A DNA stretch of 64,000 nt from Streptomyces sp. NBC_01217 (GTDB lineage: Bacteria; Actinomycetota; Actinomycetes; Streptomycetales; Streptomycetaceae), in NCBI RefSeq assembly GCF_035994185.1, contig NZ_CP108538.1, positions 248,001 through 312,000 on the forward strand. The letters are read 5' to 3'. Below the pieces are notes generated by a model that was not told the origin of the DNA, made no database searches, and saw only the letters and a program-made list of their open reading frames with translations. Made by a program: the position numbers and the translations under genes. Of this stretch, positions 1-8,951 are shown in pieces (positions within the stretch are counted from its first letter, which is position 1; each line of letters opens with the position of its first letter).

Positions 1-1517
1 TGCCCCATGCACGCGGCCGCCTGGAACCCCTTGCCCGGCACCGAGCCCACGACCAGGGCCACCCGCGCACCCGACAGGGGAATCACATCGAACCAGTCGC
101 CACCGGCTCCCGCGTGCACGCGCGACGGGCGGTAGTGGTGCGCCACCTCGACCGCGCTCTGGTCCGCGACGCTGCGCGGCAACATGCTCGCGTGAAGGGT
201 GAGGACGGCGGTGTGCTCGTTCGTGTAACGGCGGGCATTGTCCACGCAGACGGCGGCGCGCGCGACGACGTCCCGGGCGAGAACGAGGTCATCGGGCTCG
301 AAGGGCTTGGTGTGACGCCGGTACAGATGTACGAAGCCCAGAGTCGCACCCCTGGCGCGCAGTGGCACGAGAATCAAGGAGGCGATGCCGTACTTGAGCA
401 TGGACCGGATCCGCTGGTCAGCAAAGTTCCGCATCCAAGGAGCATGTGGGTCGACAACCGGGATCAGCCTCGGTTGCCCGTCCATGAGGCTTTGCACGTG
501 AGGTGAGTCGAGGGGAAAGTCGTGCAGCTGCCCAGGCCGGATAATTCCCTCGAAGACCGCCGGGTTGACGGCCCTGCGGGCAACGAGACGCACCACGACC
601 GGGCCCTCGCCCATCGGCTCCGGCTCCGCCCCCGCCATGACGCTGTCCAAGAGGTCAATCGCCGCGACGTCGGCAAATCGCGGAACGAGCATGTCCACGA
701 GTTCCTCCGCTGTACGCGGCACGTCAAGCGTCGTGCCGATACGAACGGCGGCCTCGCCGATGAGCGACAGACGCTCACGAGCCTGGTACTGGTCGGTGAT
801 GTCGATGATCAGGTCGGTCACACCGAGAACGCCGTCATCGGGTCCCGTCAGGACAACGGAGGAGACATTCCACACATGGTCTCGCTCTGGATCTGCGGGG
901 GTGCGCCCGCGATGAATGGCGTTGACGACCGGCCGCCCGGTTTCGAGGGCCTTCGTGAGCCTGGACTCGATCGCCGCGGCATCGAGCCCCGGAAGAACAT
1001 CGCGGATGGAACGGCCGAGCGTCCGCTCCTCGGGAAGGCCGTGGATGCGTTCCAGAGCGGCGTTGACCCGCACAAAGCGCAGGTCCCTGTCGTAGACGGC
1101 GATGCCAACCGGCGCTTGCGCGAAGAGGGCCTCCAAGATCGCCTGATCCTCCGCAACGGGCGGGTCAAGCGCGGGCACCGCGATGACGAGAGTGCCCCCG
1201 GTCCCGGGTTTCCCGGGCTTGAGCAACCGTGACGTGAGCAGGACGACATCGGCGGGGCGTCCGTCCCGGCCAGTGAGCACGGCACGGGGGGCCGAGGCGG
1301 ACGTCAGCGCCGGTCCAGAGGCGTTCCCCAAGGGTGGTTCGGCGAATGCTTCCGGCCACAGCACGGTTGCCGACTGCCCGACGGCGTCGCACGAGCTGTA
1401 ACCGAAGAGCGCCTCGGCTCCGGCGCTCCATGCCGAGACAAGACCATGGTCGTCGAGAACGAAGCCGGCGATCTTCTCATCGCCAGGCGCAAGACGGTTC
1501 GCCGGAGAGTTACCCAT
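1..1517 (-). CDS. PAS/GAF-domain SpoIIE-type (PP2C) phosphatase, 3' part beyond window edge
   Basis: One open frame runs from an ATG at 1517 to the window edge, about 505 codons without a stop. The order is a PAS-like segment (about residues 10-55), a second PAS domain (about 125-240), a GAF domain (about 255-405) and the beginning of a SpoIIE/PP2C phosphatase domain with the hallmark GGDWFDVIPL. Streptomyces has many such sensor phosphatases, which usually act on anti-sigma-factor antagonists. One oddity: where the family normally reads VVGDVMGHG, this protein reads VVGSVPGKG, so the usual metal-binding Asp is Ser. The protein may therefore be catalytically impaired or act as a decoy. The C-terminus is not visible, so presence of an HATPase domain cannot be judged. 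Confidence 0.85.
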   Translation of the reverse strand, partial: MGNSPANRLAPGDEKIAGFVLDDHGLVSAWSAGAEALFGYSSCDAVGQSATVLWPEAFAEPPLGNASGPALTSASAPRAVLTGRDGRPADVVLLTSRLLKPGKPGTGGTLVIAVPALDPPVAEDQAILEALFAQAPVGIAVYDRDLRFVRVNAALERIHGLPEERTLGRSIRDVLPGLDAAAIESRLTKALETGRPVVNAIHRGRTPADPERDHVWNVSSVVLTGPDDGVLGVTDLIIDITDQYQARERLSLIGEAAVRIGTTLDVPRTAEELVDMLVPRFADVAAIDLLDSVMAGAEPEPMGEGPVVVRLVARRAVNPAVFEGIIRPGQLHDFPLDSPHVQSLMDGQPRLIPVVDPHAPWMRNFADQRIRSMLKYGIASLILVPLRARGATLGFVHLYRRHTKPFEPDDLVLARDVVARAAVCVDNARRYTNEHTAVLTLHASMLPRSVADQSAVEVAHHYRPSRVHAGAGGDWFDVIPLSGARVALVVGSVPGKGFQAAACMG

Positions 1518-2225
1518 CCCTCAGTCCTGTCACGCATTGTGGCACTAGGGGGCTCAGTGTCACTGCAGGTCGCTGTCGCTGGTTCTGCGGCCGACACCAC
1601 CGACTGGTGCTCTCATCTTCAGCCTAATCAGACCTCTTGCGTTGCGCCCGGCACCGCCCCCGGCAGGCCCGGCACCGCCCTAGCTGTCGGTCCAGGCAGC
1701 AGCCGCAAGTTCCGGGCCCGGAGCCGCGTCGCCCTTTCGGTGGCCAAGAGGCGGTGCTCCCGTCCGGCGGTTGACCGGCCGCGTGTGCCGGTGCCGCCGA
1801 CCGCAGTGTGGGAGGGACCCCCTGCACGGCCGGCGGGATGGTGAGGTTGCCCAGGGAGACCCGCTGTTCGGGTCGTAGGTCATGACTCGGCACGCCGCCG
1901 AGAACGGCGCACGGGAACCTGTTGACCAGGGCGGTCCTGGTCGCGGCACTCATCCCAGCGCCCGAGGTCCGCGGCGCTGCCGGCGCAACAACGGTGATGA
2001 GCGCCTACGGCTCGGGGAGTAGGCCATATGTCTCATGGCGTGGGTGGGCACTCCGGCTTAATGTTTAATTGCTTGCGCACGCAGCTCGAGGTGGCAGCCT
2101 CCCAGGGCAGTCGCCGTGTCGTGTACGCGCGACATGCCGGGAGGACCGTCGGCCGACTTGGCTTCTCCCTCCCCCACGCGCCGGAGCCCCCGGGCTCAGG
2201 CGTTCAGCACCGAAATGGAACCACC
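1518..2225. other. Non-coding or unassigned stretch
   Basis: No convincing gene is seen in these 708 bases. A minus-strand frame at about 1624-1953 is open but shows no recognisable domain and has a weak start. A short direct repeat (cccggcaccgccc, about 1647-1677) lies downstream of the phosphatase start. The promoters of the phosphatase gene and of the quinone reductase gene must lie here. Confidence 0.4.
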
Positions 2226-2846
2226 ATGCCCCACACACCCAACGTCGCAGTCATCTACTACTCCTCCACCGGCACCATTCACCAGCTGGCGGAGACCATC
2301 GCCACCGGTGCGTCCGAGGCAGGAGCCAACGTACGTCTGCTGCGCGTCGCCGAGCTCGCGCCCAAGGAAGTGATCGCGGGCGTCCAGCCGTGGGCCGACC
2401 ACGCCGCCGCGACCGAGCACATCCCGGTCGCCACGCCGGACGACATCACCTGGGCCGACGCCGTCATATTCGGCACACCCACCCGCTTCGGCAACGTCGC
2501 CAGCCAGCTCAAGCAGTTCCTGGACACCCTCGGCGGCCTGTGGGCCCAGGGCCTGCTCGCCGACAAGGTGTACAGCGCCTTCACCTCCACAGCGCAGCTG
2601 CGCGGCGGCCAGGAGTCCACCCTGCTGGCGCTCTACAACTCCATCTACCACTTCGGCGGGTTCATCGTGCCCCCCGGCTTCACCGACCCCGTGAAGTTCG
2701 TCGACGGCAACCCCTACGGCACCTCGCACGTGACCGGTGCCGACGCGCAGTTCCCCGTCGACAGCACGGCCCGCGCCGCCGCCACCTTCCAGGGCCGGCG
2801 CATCGCCGACGTCACCCGGATCATGAAGGCCGGCCGCGCGGCGTGA
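2226..2846 (+). CDS. wrbA: WrbA-type NAD(P)H:quinone oxidoreductase (flavodoxin fold)
   Basis: A 206-residue protein of the flavodoxin-like WrbA family, which reduces quinones by two electrons using FMN and NAD(P)H. It opens with VIYYSSTGTIHQLA, the phosphate-binding loop for FMN. The segment GTPTRFGNVASQLKQFLD and the later AFTSTAQLRGGQEST are typical WrbA FMN and active-site regions. The ATG at 2226 was chosen because homology begins there and GGAA lies six bases upstream; the same frame is open further upstream to 2028 but that part does not look like protein of this family. It probably forms a small redox group with the SDR and alcohol dehydrogenase downstream. Confidence 0.87.
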   Translation: MPHTPNVAVIYYSSTGTIHQLAETIATGASEAGANVRLLRVAELAPKEVIAGVQPWADHAAATEHIPVATPDDITWADAVIFGTPTRFGNVASQLKQFLDTLGGLWAQGLLADKVYSAFTSTAQLRGGQESTLLALYNSIYHFGGFIVPPGFTDPVKFVDGNPYGTSHVTGADAQFPVDSTARAAATFQGRRIADVTRIMKAGRAA

Positions 2847-2942
2847 AGGTCCCCCGGGCGTGGATGCCCGGACAACACGAGCCCCGGGCACCTCTGAACG
2901 AGGCACGAAACCAAATCAGTTCACAACACATGGAGTTTTGAC

Positions 2943-3692
2943 ATGTCAGTTCCGCAGACACACACGGGCCGCGTTGCCGTCGTCACCGGCGCCGCACGCG
3001 GTATCGGCCAGGCCATCGCCGTCGACCTCGGGGCGCGCGGCGCGACCGTTGTCGCCGTCGACCTCACCAGCCCTGACGAAACCGTCGCCCTGCTCGCCGA
3101 CAAGGGCCACACCGCACTCGGTCTCACAGCGGACGTGTCCAGCCCGGAGCAGACCGCGGCCGTGGGACAGGAAGTCGCCGACCGCTTCGGCCGGGCCGAC
3201 ATCCTGGTCAACAACGCCGGCATCTTCCCCTTCCGCGACATCGAGGACCTGGACTACGACACCTGGAAGCGCGTGCTCGCGGTCAACCTCGACTCGCAGT
3301 TCCTCATGGTCAAGGCCGTACTGGCGACCATGAAGAAGGGCGGCTGGGGCCGCATCGTCAACCTGACCTCCAACTCCATCGTCACCAACATCCCCGGCCT
3401 CTCGCACTACATGGCGAGCAAGATGGGCAACATCGGCTTCAGCCGCGGCCTGGCCAACGACCTCGCGCCCTTCGGCATCACCGTCAACGCCGTCGGCCCG
3501 ACCCTGACCATCACCCCCGGCAGCCAGCAGGTCCACCCCCAGGAAGCTCGCGACGCCGCCGCCCAGGCCCAGGCCATCAAGCGCAACGGCCTTCCCGAAG
3601 ACCTCACCGGCACCATCGCCTTCCTCACCAGCGACGACGCCGCCTTCGTGACCGGCCAGACGATCATGGCCGACGGCGGCTACGCCCGCTGA
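2943..3692 (+). CDS. Short-chain dehydrogenase/reductase, FabG-like
   Basis: A 249-residue classical SDR. The nucleotide-binding motif TGAARGIG is at residues 15-22, NNAG follows the central strand, the catalytic Tyr-Lys pair is in YMASK (about 156-160), and a Ser occurs about 13 residues earlier in NLTSNS. The C-terminal MADGGY block is also typical. The start has GGAG seven bases upstream. The substrate cannot be named; FabG-like ketoreductases and sugar or alcohol dehydrogenases share these motifs. It lies 96 bases after the WrbA gene, so co-transcription is likely. Two strong hairpins follow it. Confidence 0.85.
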   Translation: MSVPQTHTGRVAVVTGAARGIGQAIAVDLGARGATVVAVDLTSPDETVALLADKGHTALGLTADVSSPEQTAAVGQEVADRFGRADILVNNAGIFPFRDIEDLDYDTWKRVLAVNLDSQFLMVKAVLATMKKGGWGRIVNLTSNSIVTNIPGLSHYMASKMGNIGFSRGLANDLAPFGITVNAVGPTLTITPGSQQVHPQEARDAAAQAQAIKRNGLPEDLTGTIAFLTSDDAAFVTGQTIMADGGYAR

Positions 3693-3705
3693 CCCATCCA
3701 CCGGC

Positions 3706-3736
3706 CCTCCGTCAGCCCCTCTGGGGCCGACGGAGG
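3706..3736 (+). terminator. Hairpin after the SDR gene
   Basis: The arms cctccgtc (3706-3713) and gacggagg (3729-3736) pair perfectly, and the stem continues inward with five more G-C pairs after one mismatch around a 3-base loop. There is no U-run, which is usual for Streptomyces terminators. Confidence 0.55.
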
Positions 3737-3758
3737 CTGCGCGAAAACGTCTCACCCC

Positions 3759-3798
3759 GGGCCAGGCCGTCCGGCGGCGTCGCCGGACGACCTGGCCC
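3759..3798 (+). terminator. Second, longer hairpin before the alcohol dehydrogenase gene
   Basis: gggccagg (3759-3766) pairs with cctggccc (3791-3798). After one mismatch nine more pairs follow around the loop GCGT. It lies 36 bases before the dehydrogenase start, so it may terminate the upstream transcript or attenuate read-through. Confidence 0.55.
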
Positions 3799-3833
3799 CG
3801 GCACCCATCAGAAGAGAAAAGGAGTCGCAGATC

Positions 3834-4925
3834 ATGCGCAACGTCAAGCGCGCCGTACTGGTAAAGCCCGGTTCTCCCCTGGAGATCTGGGAGCGCCCCA
3901 CCCCGTCCGCATCCAGCCGTGACGTCATCGTCTCGGTCGAGATGTCCGGCGTCTGCGGCACGGACCACCACCTCCAGTCCGGCGACATCACGCTGCCCAA
4001 CCCGATGGTCCTCGGGCACGAGGCCATCGGCCGTATCGAGGAACTCGGCTCCGAGGTCACCACCGACTACGCCGGAGAGCCCGTCGCGGTGGGAGACCTC
4101 GTCTACTGGCAGCCGGCGCTGCCGTGCTACCGCTGCTACTACTGCACCGTCCTGGAAGACGTGTCCATGTGCCCCAACCTGGTCACGTACCAGCTGCACC
4201 AGCACGGGGACAAGCCGCCGGTGGGGACCTACACGGAGTACGCCTGGCTGCCGGACGGCATGACATTCTTCAAGATCCCGCAGGACGTCCCGGCCGAGGC
4301 CCTCATCGCCTTCGGTTGCGCCATGCCCACCGCGCTGCACGCCCTCGACCGGCTGGGCGGCATCCAGTACGGGCAGAACGTCATCGTGCAGGGCTCCGGC
4401 CCCGTCGGCCTCGCAGCCACACTCCTGGCGCACCTCGCCGGCGCGGGGAGCGTCACGGTCCTCGGCGCACCCGCCAACCGGCTCGAGATGGCCGAGAAGC
4501 TCGGGGCCACCACCGTCATCGACGTGACGAAGACCACCGAGCAGGAACGGGCCGCCGCGGTCATGGAGATCACGGACGGCCGCGGCGCGGACGTCATCAT
4601 CGAGGCCGCCGGCAGGGTCCCCGCGTTCACCGAAGGTCTCCCGCTCGTCGCCACCAACGGTACATACGTCATCCTCGGCCTCTGGTCCGCGCCGGGCACC
4701 TCGCCGGTCGAGCCGCGCTACCTCAACAACCGCAACATCAGCGTCATCGGCTCGGCCTACACGACGCCGCGGCACATGTACAACACGATCCAGATCACCC
4801 GGATGTGCCACCAGCGGTTCCCGCTCGCCGAAATGGTCACCCACCGCTTCTCCCTCGAGCAGGCGCAGGACGCCATCGACGCCGTCGGACGCGGCGAGCC
4901 GCTCAAGGCCGTGATCGTGCCGTAG
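3834..4925 (+). CDS. Zinc-dependent alcohol dehydrogenase, MDR superfamily
   Basis: A 363-residue medium-chain dehydrogenase. The catalytic zinc site is visible as CGTDHH near residue 42 and GHEAIGRI near residue 62. The structural zinc loop is a Cys-rich stretch (CYRCYYC, then MCPN) near residues 100-113. The cofactor-binding region has VQGSGPVGLAA around residue 185. It acts on an alcohol, polyol or similar substrate that the sequence does not reveal. GGAG is placed nine bases before the ATG. It follows the SDR gene after a hairpin-rich gap and may be the last gene of the redox group. IS remnants begin within 250 bases downstream. Confidence 0.87.
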   Translation: MRNVKRAVLVKPGSPLEIWERPTPSASSRDVIVSVEMSGVCGTDHHLQSGDITLPNPMVLGHEAIGRIEELGSEVTTDYAGEPVAVGDLVYWQPALPCYRCYYCTVLEDVSMCPNLVTYQLHQHGDKPPVGTYTEYAWLPDGMTFFKIPQDVPAEALIAFGCAMPTALHALDRLGGIQYGQNVIVQGSGPVGLAATLLAHLAGAGSVTVLGAPANRLEMAEKLGATTVIDVTKTTEQERAAAVMEITDGRGADVIIEAAGRVPAFTEGLPLVATNGTYVILGLWSAPGTSPVEPRYLNNRNISVIGSAYTTPRHMYNTIQITRMCHQRFPLAEMVTHRFSLEQAQDAIDAVGRGEPLKAVIVP

Positions 4926-5149
4926 TAGCCCGCTCAACGCCGTTGCATCAGAGATCTTCGGCCATGGGCAGTAACGGGACTCCTGGTGGATCAACTTGTG
5001 TCGAGCAGGGTGGCCGTCGATTTCGGGAGTCCCGTTGTCGTCATCACGCGCACGATCGAGGTGGCGGGGGCTGTACACACCAGGGCATCCGGGCGAGTTG
5101 CCGGAACGGACTTTCCCTTGGTGCACGCGGTACTGGAGGAGACCGGGAC

Positions 5150-5615
5150 GCGGAAGCGGCGGCTCGCTCGACGGCCCACCGCTTGGGCTGGACCTGGAAG
5201 CCTCGCCGGCCCGGCTCCTTGCGGACGATCTCCACGGTGCGTTTCAAGGCGGCGGCCCAGTCCACGAGGCGGTCGGCGAAGCCCTGATCGCCCCAGATCT
5301 TCCGCACGGTGGCGTGGGCGAGTCCGGTCCGCAGCAGCAACCGTCGGGCGCCGTCGCGGTCCTGGACGCTGGCGGCCATGACATGCACGGTCAGCAGCAG
5401 GCCGAGTATGTCGGTGACGATGAACCGCTTGCGGCCCTTGACCTTCTTGCCCGCGTCGTAGCCGCGGGTGCCGGCCAGGACGGTGTCTGCGGTGCGTACT
5501 GACTGCGAGTCGATCAGCCCCGCGGTCGGCTCGGCGCTGCGGCCCTCGGCTTGGCGGACCTGGTCGCGCAGGGCGTCGTGGACGCGGGCGACAGCACCCT
5601 CGTCATGCAGAGACC
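5150..5615 (-). pseudogene. IS5-family transposase remnant
   Basis: Minus-strand translation gives a DDE transposase segment: LIDSQSVRTADTV, then RGYDAGKKVKGRKR, VHVMAASVQDRDGARRLL and FQVQPKRWAVER. These are characteristic of actinobacterial IS5-type elements. The N-terminal third is absent and the frame loses homology right after WAVER, so both ends are missing. At its upstream side it abuts an ISAs1-type fragment on the other strand. It cannot encode a working enzyme. Confidence 0.8.
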
Positions 5616-5618
5616 CGC

Positions 5619-6005
5619 GTGACCAGGGCCTTGACCGTCACCGGCCTCGGCCTGGACTTCCCCCATGCCGCCCAGGCCGTGCGCATCCTGCGTCACCGCA
5701 CCGACCTCAAGACCGGCAGGTGCAGCCGACAGACCATCTACGCGATCACGGACCTGACCTCTCAACAAGCCTCGCCCCAGAGGCTCGGTCGGCTTGCCCG
5801 GTCACAGTGGACCATCGAGTACCGGCTCCACTTCGTCCGCGACACCACATTCGGCGAGGACGCCTCCAAGATCCACACCGGCAACGGGCCCGAGAACATG
5901 GCCACCTTGCCCAATCTGGCGATCAACGCGCTCCGCGCCGCCGGATACCGCAACATCGCCGCCGGCCTGCGGCACGCCTCCTGTCTTGTCAAGCCGTCTG
6001 GCTAG
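5619..6005 (+). pseudogene. ISAs1-family transposase, C-terminal fragment
   Basis: The 128-codon frame carries the C-terminal part of an ISAs1 (H-repeat) transposase: ITDLTSQQASPQRLGRLAR, WTIEYRLHFVRD, TFGEDASKIHTGNGPENMA and LAINALRAAGYRNIAA. The first two thirds of the protein are missing. The extreme 3' end is cut by the neighbouring IS110-type sequence, whose stop codon overlaps this frame's end at 6002-6005. Confidence 0.8.
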
Positions 6006-7018
6006 GGAGGGACTTGTTTTCGTTCGTCGGCGATCATGACGCGCCACACGTGGTCGGCCAGGCGGCGTTTCAAGCACCGCTTCGCTTCCTTCGGCGTCTT
6101 GCCCTCGGAGAGTTTGCGCTGGTAGTAGGCGTGTCCGGGTGATTTCGGCATCCGTATCTGCACGACCGCGATGGTGTGGAGGACAGAGTTGAGCTGGCGG
6201 TCTCCGGAGCGGGAGAGCCGGTGGCGGGCCTTGTCCGCGCTGGCGATCTCCACCGGGGCGGCACCGGCGTAGTTCGCGAAAGCCGCCGAGGTGGGGAATC
6301 GGTGAGCCTGTCGGGTGCGGCCGATCAGCCGGGCGGCCATGACTGGCCCGATGCCCGGGGTGTCCATCAGTGCGCTGCCTGATGCCTCCACAAGGTTCTG
6401 CATTCGGGCAGCATTGTCCGTCAGCTGCTTGTCCAGTTTCCGGATCTCGGCGATCAGATCCCAGGCGATGTTCTTGCGGACGGTCTCGACGTCGCCGGCG
6501 GGACGGACGGACCGCAGCAGTTTGGCGGCCAAGTCCGCGGACAGTTGGGCCGGGGCGCCTCCGGGCAGCAGATCACGCAGCAGCGCGTGGATTTGGTTGA
6601 CCGTGCGGACCCGGGCCTGGGCCAGGTTCACACGCCGTTCGTCCAGGAGAGCCAGCGCCGTGGTGTGGTCCTCGGGCTGGACATCCCGTCCGTCTCCCTG
6701 CAGATAGGCGACGGTGGCCGCGGCCGCGGCGTCGATCTGGTCGTTCTTGCGCCGCCCACCGCGGGAGAGTTCGCGCGCCCGACTGGTCGCCGCGGCAGGC
6801 ACGTCGACGACGCTCTCTCCGCGGGCGATGAGCCACTGAGCGAGATGCCGGCCCAATCCGTTGGCGTTCTCCACCGCCCACTTCCGCTGCGGCCACCGCT
6901 TGGCCCAGGCCAGGAGCCGCCGGTAGTCCGTCAGGCTTGCCTCGATCCGCATCGTCCCGACCTGCTGGTTTGATTCCGGCTCGCCGGCGGTGGCAGTGTG
7001 GGTGGACTTGTGGGGGTT
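6002..7018 (-). pseudogene. IS110-family transposase lacking its N-terminus
   Basis: Minus-strand protein with the IS110 pattern: WAVENANGLGRHLAQWL and RKNDQIDAAAAATVAYLQ in the DEDD N-terminal domain, then MDTPGIGPVMAARLIGR and RLSRSGDRQLNSVLHTIAV in the transposase-20 domain. Homology begins at NPHKSTHT (codon 7016-7018). Intact relatives have GVDPHKSTHT there, with Asp as the first catalytic residue, so the start codon, the first ten or so codons and that Asp are lost. The frame stays open upstream but reads antisense to the SMI1/KNR4 gene. The element seems to have landed in the ISAs1 fragment. Confidence 0.82.
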
Positions 7019-7081
7019 TCTCCGAACTAAGAAATGATCTTGCAGCGGAAGCCAGTGCGACTGAGTCGTAGGCTTCGTGTC

Positions 7082-7609
7082 ATGGCGCGATTCGATGAGG
7101 TCATGGCGACGTTCTGGGGTGACGGTGATTACGGTGTCCAGCAGCCTCTGACGGACGAGATGGTGCGAGAAGCCGAGCGTGTGCCCGGTGTGACTCTGCC
7201 CTCGGCCCTGCTCGACCTTCTGCGGGTTCAGAACGGCGGCATCGTGGCTGCCGATCACGATGCGTTCCCCACAAATCAGCCGACCTCGTGGAGCGAAGAC
7301 CACGTTCCCTTCGACGACCTGATGGGCATCGGGCGAAACGACGGGATGACTTCGTTGCTCGACACCCCGTACTTGGTCGAGGAGTGGGGTCTGCCAGCAC
7401 CACTTGTGCTGCTTTCCGGCGATGGGCACTGCTGGATCGGTCTCGACTACCGCATTTGCGGGCGGGACGGCGAGCCATCGGTCACATGGTTCGAGACCGA
7501 CCTCGACACGGAGCTCGTCCTGGCTGGTGAATTCCGCTCGTTCGTCGAGGGCCTCACTGCGGGCAGCTCGTATGGTGACGGCTCTGCTGGTGACCCCGTA
7601 TCGGCATGA
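7082..7609 (+). CDS. SMI1/KNR4 (SUKH) family protein
   Basis: A 175-residue acidic protein with the SUKH fold signature: LTDEMVREAERVPGVTLP, then LLDLLRVQNGG, a central DLMGIG and a late WIGLDYR followed by VTWFETD. In bacteria SUKH proteins often serve as immunity proteins against polymorphic toxins, but many are orphans of unknown role. Here no toxin gene is near; the gene is enclosed by an IS110 remnant upstream and an IS3 element downstream. The ATG at 7082 is preferred over an in-frame ATG at 7034 because the family homology starts there. Confidence 0.75.
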   Translation: MARFDEVMATFWGDGDYGVQQPLTDEMVREAERVPGVTLPSALLDLLRVQNGGIVAADHDAFPTNQPTSWSEDHVPFDDLMGIGRNDGMTSLLDTPYLVEEWGLPAPLVLLSGDGHCWIGLDYRICGRDGEPSVTWFETDLDTELVLAGEFRSFVEGLTAGSSYGDGSAGDPVSA

Positions 7610-7682
7610 TGATCGCGGCGTCTTCTGGGCCAAGGAAGAGATCACGAGCAGGCCGGCCTGGGCTCACGGGGGAGGCGGGCGT

Positions 7683-7708
7683 TGAAGCTTCCCCTTGATG
7701 TTGGACAC
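7683..7708 (+). repeat. Left inverted repeat of the IS3 element
   Basis: 26 bases, matching the reverse complement of 8952-8977 at 23 positions. The inner 13 bases (7696-7708) are identical. Confidence 0.88.
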
Positions 7709-7749
7709 CTGGAGACTGGGACGTGAAGTTCCAGAGGAAGTAGTGCCAG

Positions 7750-8054
7750 GTGGGAAGCAAGAGCAACCGCAGCAAGCGGTACTCGGAGGAGTTCAAGCGG
7801 GACGCGGTCGCCCTCGTTCGCTCCTCCGGCAGGACGGTCACCGAGGTGGCCAGGGACCTCGGGGTCAGCGCCGAGGGGCTGCGGAACTGGGTCAGGCAGG
7901 ATCAGGCCGACCGGGGTCAGGGGCGCCGGGCGAGCTGACGACGGCCGAGCGGGAGGAGTTGCGCCGGCTGCGCAGGCTGGCCCGCGAGCAGGCCGAGACC
8001 ATTGAGGTGCTGCGAAAAGCGGCGGTCTTCTTCGCGAAAGAGAGCGATCGGTGA
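7750..8054 (+). pseudogene. IS3 orfA (HTH protein), frameshifted
   Basis: The first frame (7750-7938) encodes an OrfA N-terminus: RSKRYSEEFKRDAVALV, then TVTEVARDLGVSAEGLRNWV, a transposase-8 helix-turn-helix. It ends after RGQGRRAS. The leucine-zipper half (LTTAEREELRRLRRLARE, then IEVLRKAAVFFAKES) continues in another frame ending at 8054, where it overlaps the orfB GTG. Relatives read both halves as one protein, so a one-base loss near 7917-7925 (CAGGGGCGCC) or recoding at that G-run is implied. A mutation is the simpler reading. Confidence 0.72.
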
Positions 8055-8944
8055 GCGCGGTGTATGCGTTCATCGAGGCGGAGAAGACCACCCACAACGT
8101 CGCCCTCCTGTGCCGGCTGCTGAAAGTGGCCCGCTCCTCCTTCTATGCCTGGCGGGCCGGGCAGCAGGCCCGCACCGCCCGGAAGGCTGCCGACGACGCC
8201 CTCGCGCACGAGATCACGGTGTTGCACATCGCCTCGCGGCGCACGTACGGAGTGCCGCGCATCCACGCTGAGCTGCGTCGGCTCGGTCACCCGGTCAACC
8301 GCAAGCGCATCGAGCGAGTCATGCGCGAACGCGGCATCACCGGAGTCACCCGCCGCAGGCGGCGGAGTCTGACCCGTCCGGCGAAGAAGGCCGTGCCCGC
8401 GACGGACCTGCTCGGCCGTGACTTCACCGCCCGTGAGCCCGGCACTCGGCTGGTCGGCGATATCACCTTCATCGCCACCGACGAGGGCTGGCTCTACCTC
8501 GCGACCTGGCTGGACCTGGCGACCCGCGAGGTGGTCGGCTACTCGATGGCCGACCATCACCGGGCGAGCCTGGTCGTCGACGCACTGACCATGGCCACCG
8601 GCCGCGGCCGTCTGCAGCCCGGCTGCATCGCGCACTCGGACCGCGGCAGCGAGTACACGTCCAAGGAACTCCGCCGTGAGATAGGCCGGTTGGGGCTTCG
8701 GCAGAGCATGGGCCGGACCGGCTCGTGCTTCGACAATGCCGCCGCCGAGTCGTTCTTCGCGGTACTGAAGGAAGAGATCGGCACCCGCCAGTGGCGCGAC
8801 CGGGCCACCGCCCGCGCCGAGATCTTCGCGTTCATCGAGACCTTCTACAACCGCAGGCGGCTGCGGAAGCATCCAGTGTGGGGCTATCTGACCCCGTTGG
8901 AGATCCGGCAGCGGCACGAGCAAGGACATGCCCTCGCGGCGTAA
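8051..8944 (+). CDS. IS3-family transposase OrfB (rve integrase core)
   Basis: A 297-residue DDE transposase starting at a GTG that overlaps the orfA stop (GTGA). An HTH_21-like segment (RRTYGVPRIHAELRRLG) is followed by the catalytic core. The catalytic residues appear as Asp in LVGDITFI, Asp in HSDRGSEYTS and Glu in AAESFFAVLKEEI, so the enzyme looks intact. It normally needs fusion to OrfA for DNA-end recognition, and OrfA is frameshifted here. Confidence 0.9.
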   Translation: MSAVYAFIEAEKTTHNVALLCRLLKVARSSFYAWRAGQQARTARKAADDALAHEITVLHIASRRTYGVPRIHAELRRLGHPVNRKRIERVMRERGITGVTRRRRRSLTRPAKKAVPATDLLGRDFTAREPGTRLVGDITFIATDEGWLYLATWLDLATREVVGYSMADHHRASLVVDALTMATGRGRLQPGCIAHSDRGSEYTSKELRREIGRLGLRQSMGRTGSCFDNAAAESFFAVLKEEIGTRQWRDRATARAEIFAFIETFYNRRRLRKHPVWGYLTPLEIRQRHEQGHALAA

Positions 8945-8951
8945 GTGCTGA

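Noticed and set aside
2946..5126. Very long open frame on the minus strand opposite the SDR and alcohol dehydrogenase genes
   Set aside because: It is the antisense shadow of two genuine plus-strand genes in high-GC DNA. Composition is Gly/Arg/Asp-rich with no family motif.
7019..7645. Upstream extension of the IS110 relic's open frame
   Set aside because: It reads antisense to the SMI1/KNR4 gene and shows no IS110 homology beyond NPHKSTHT.
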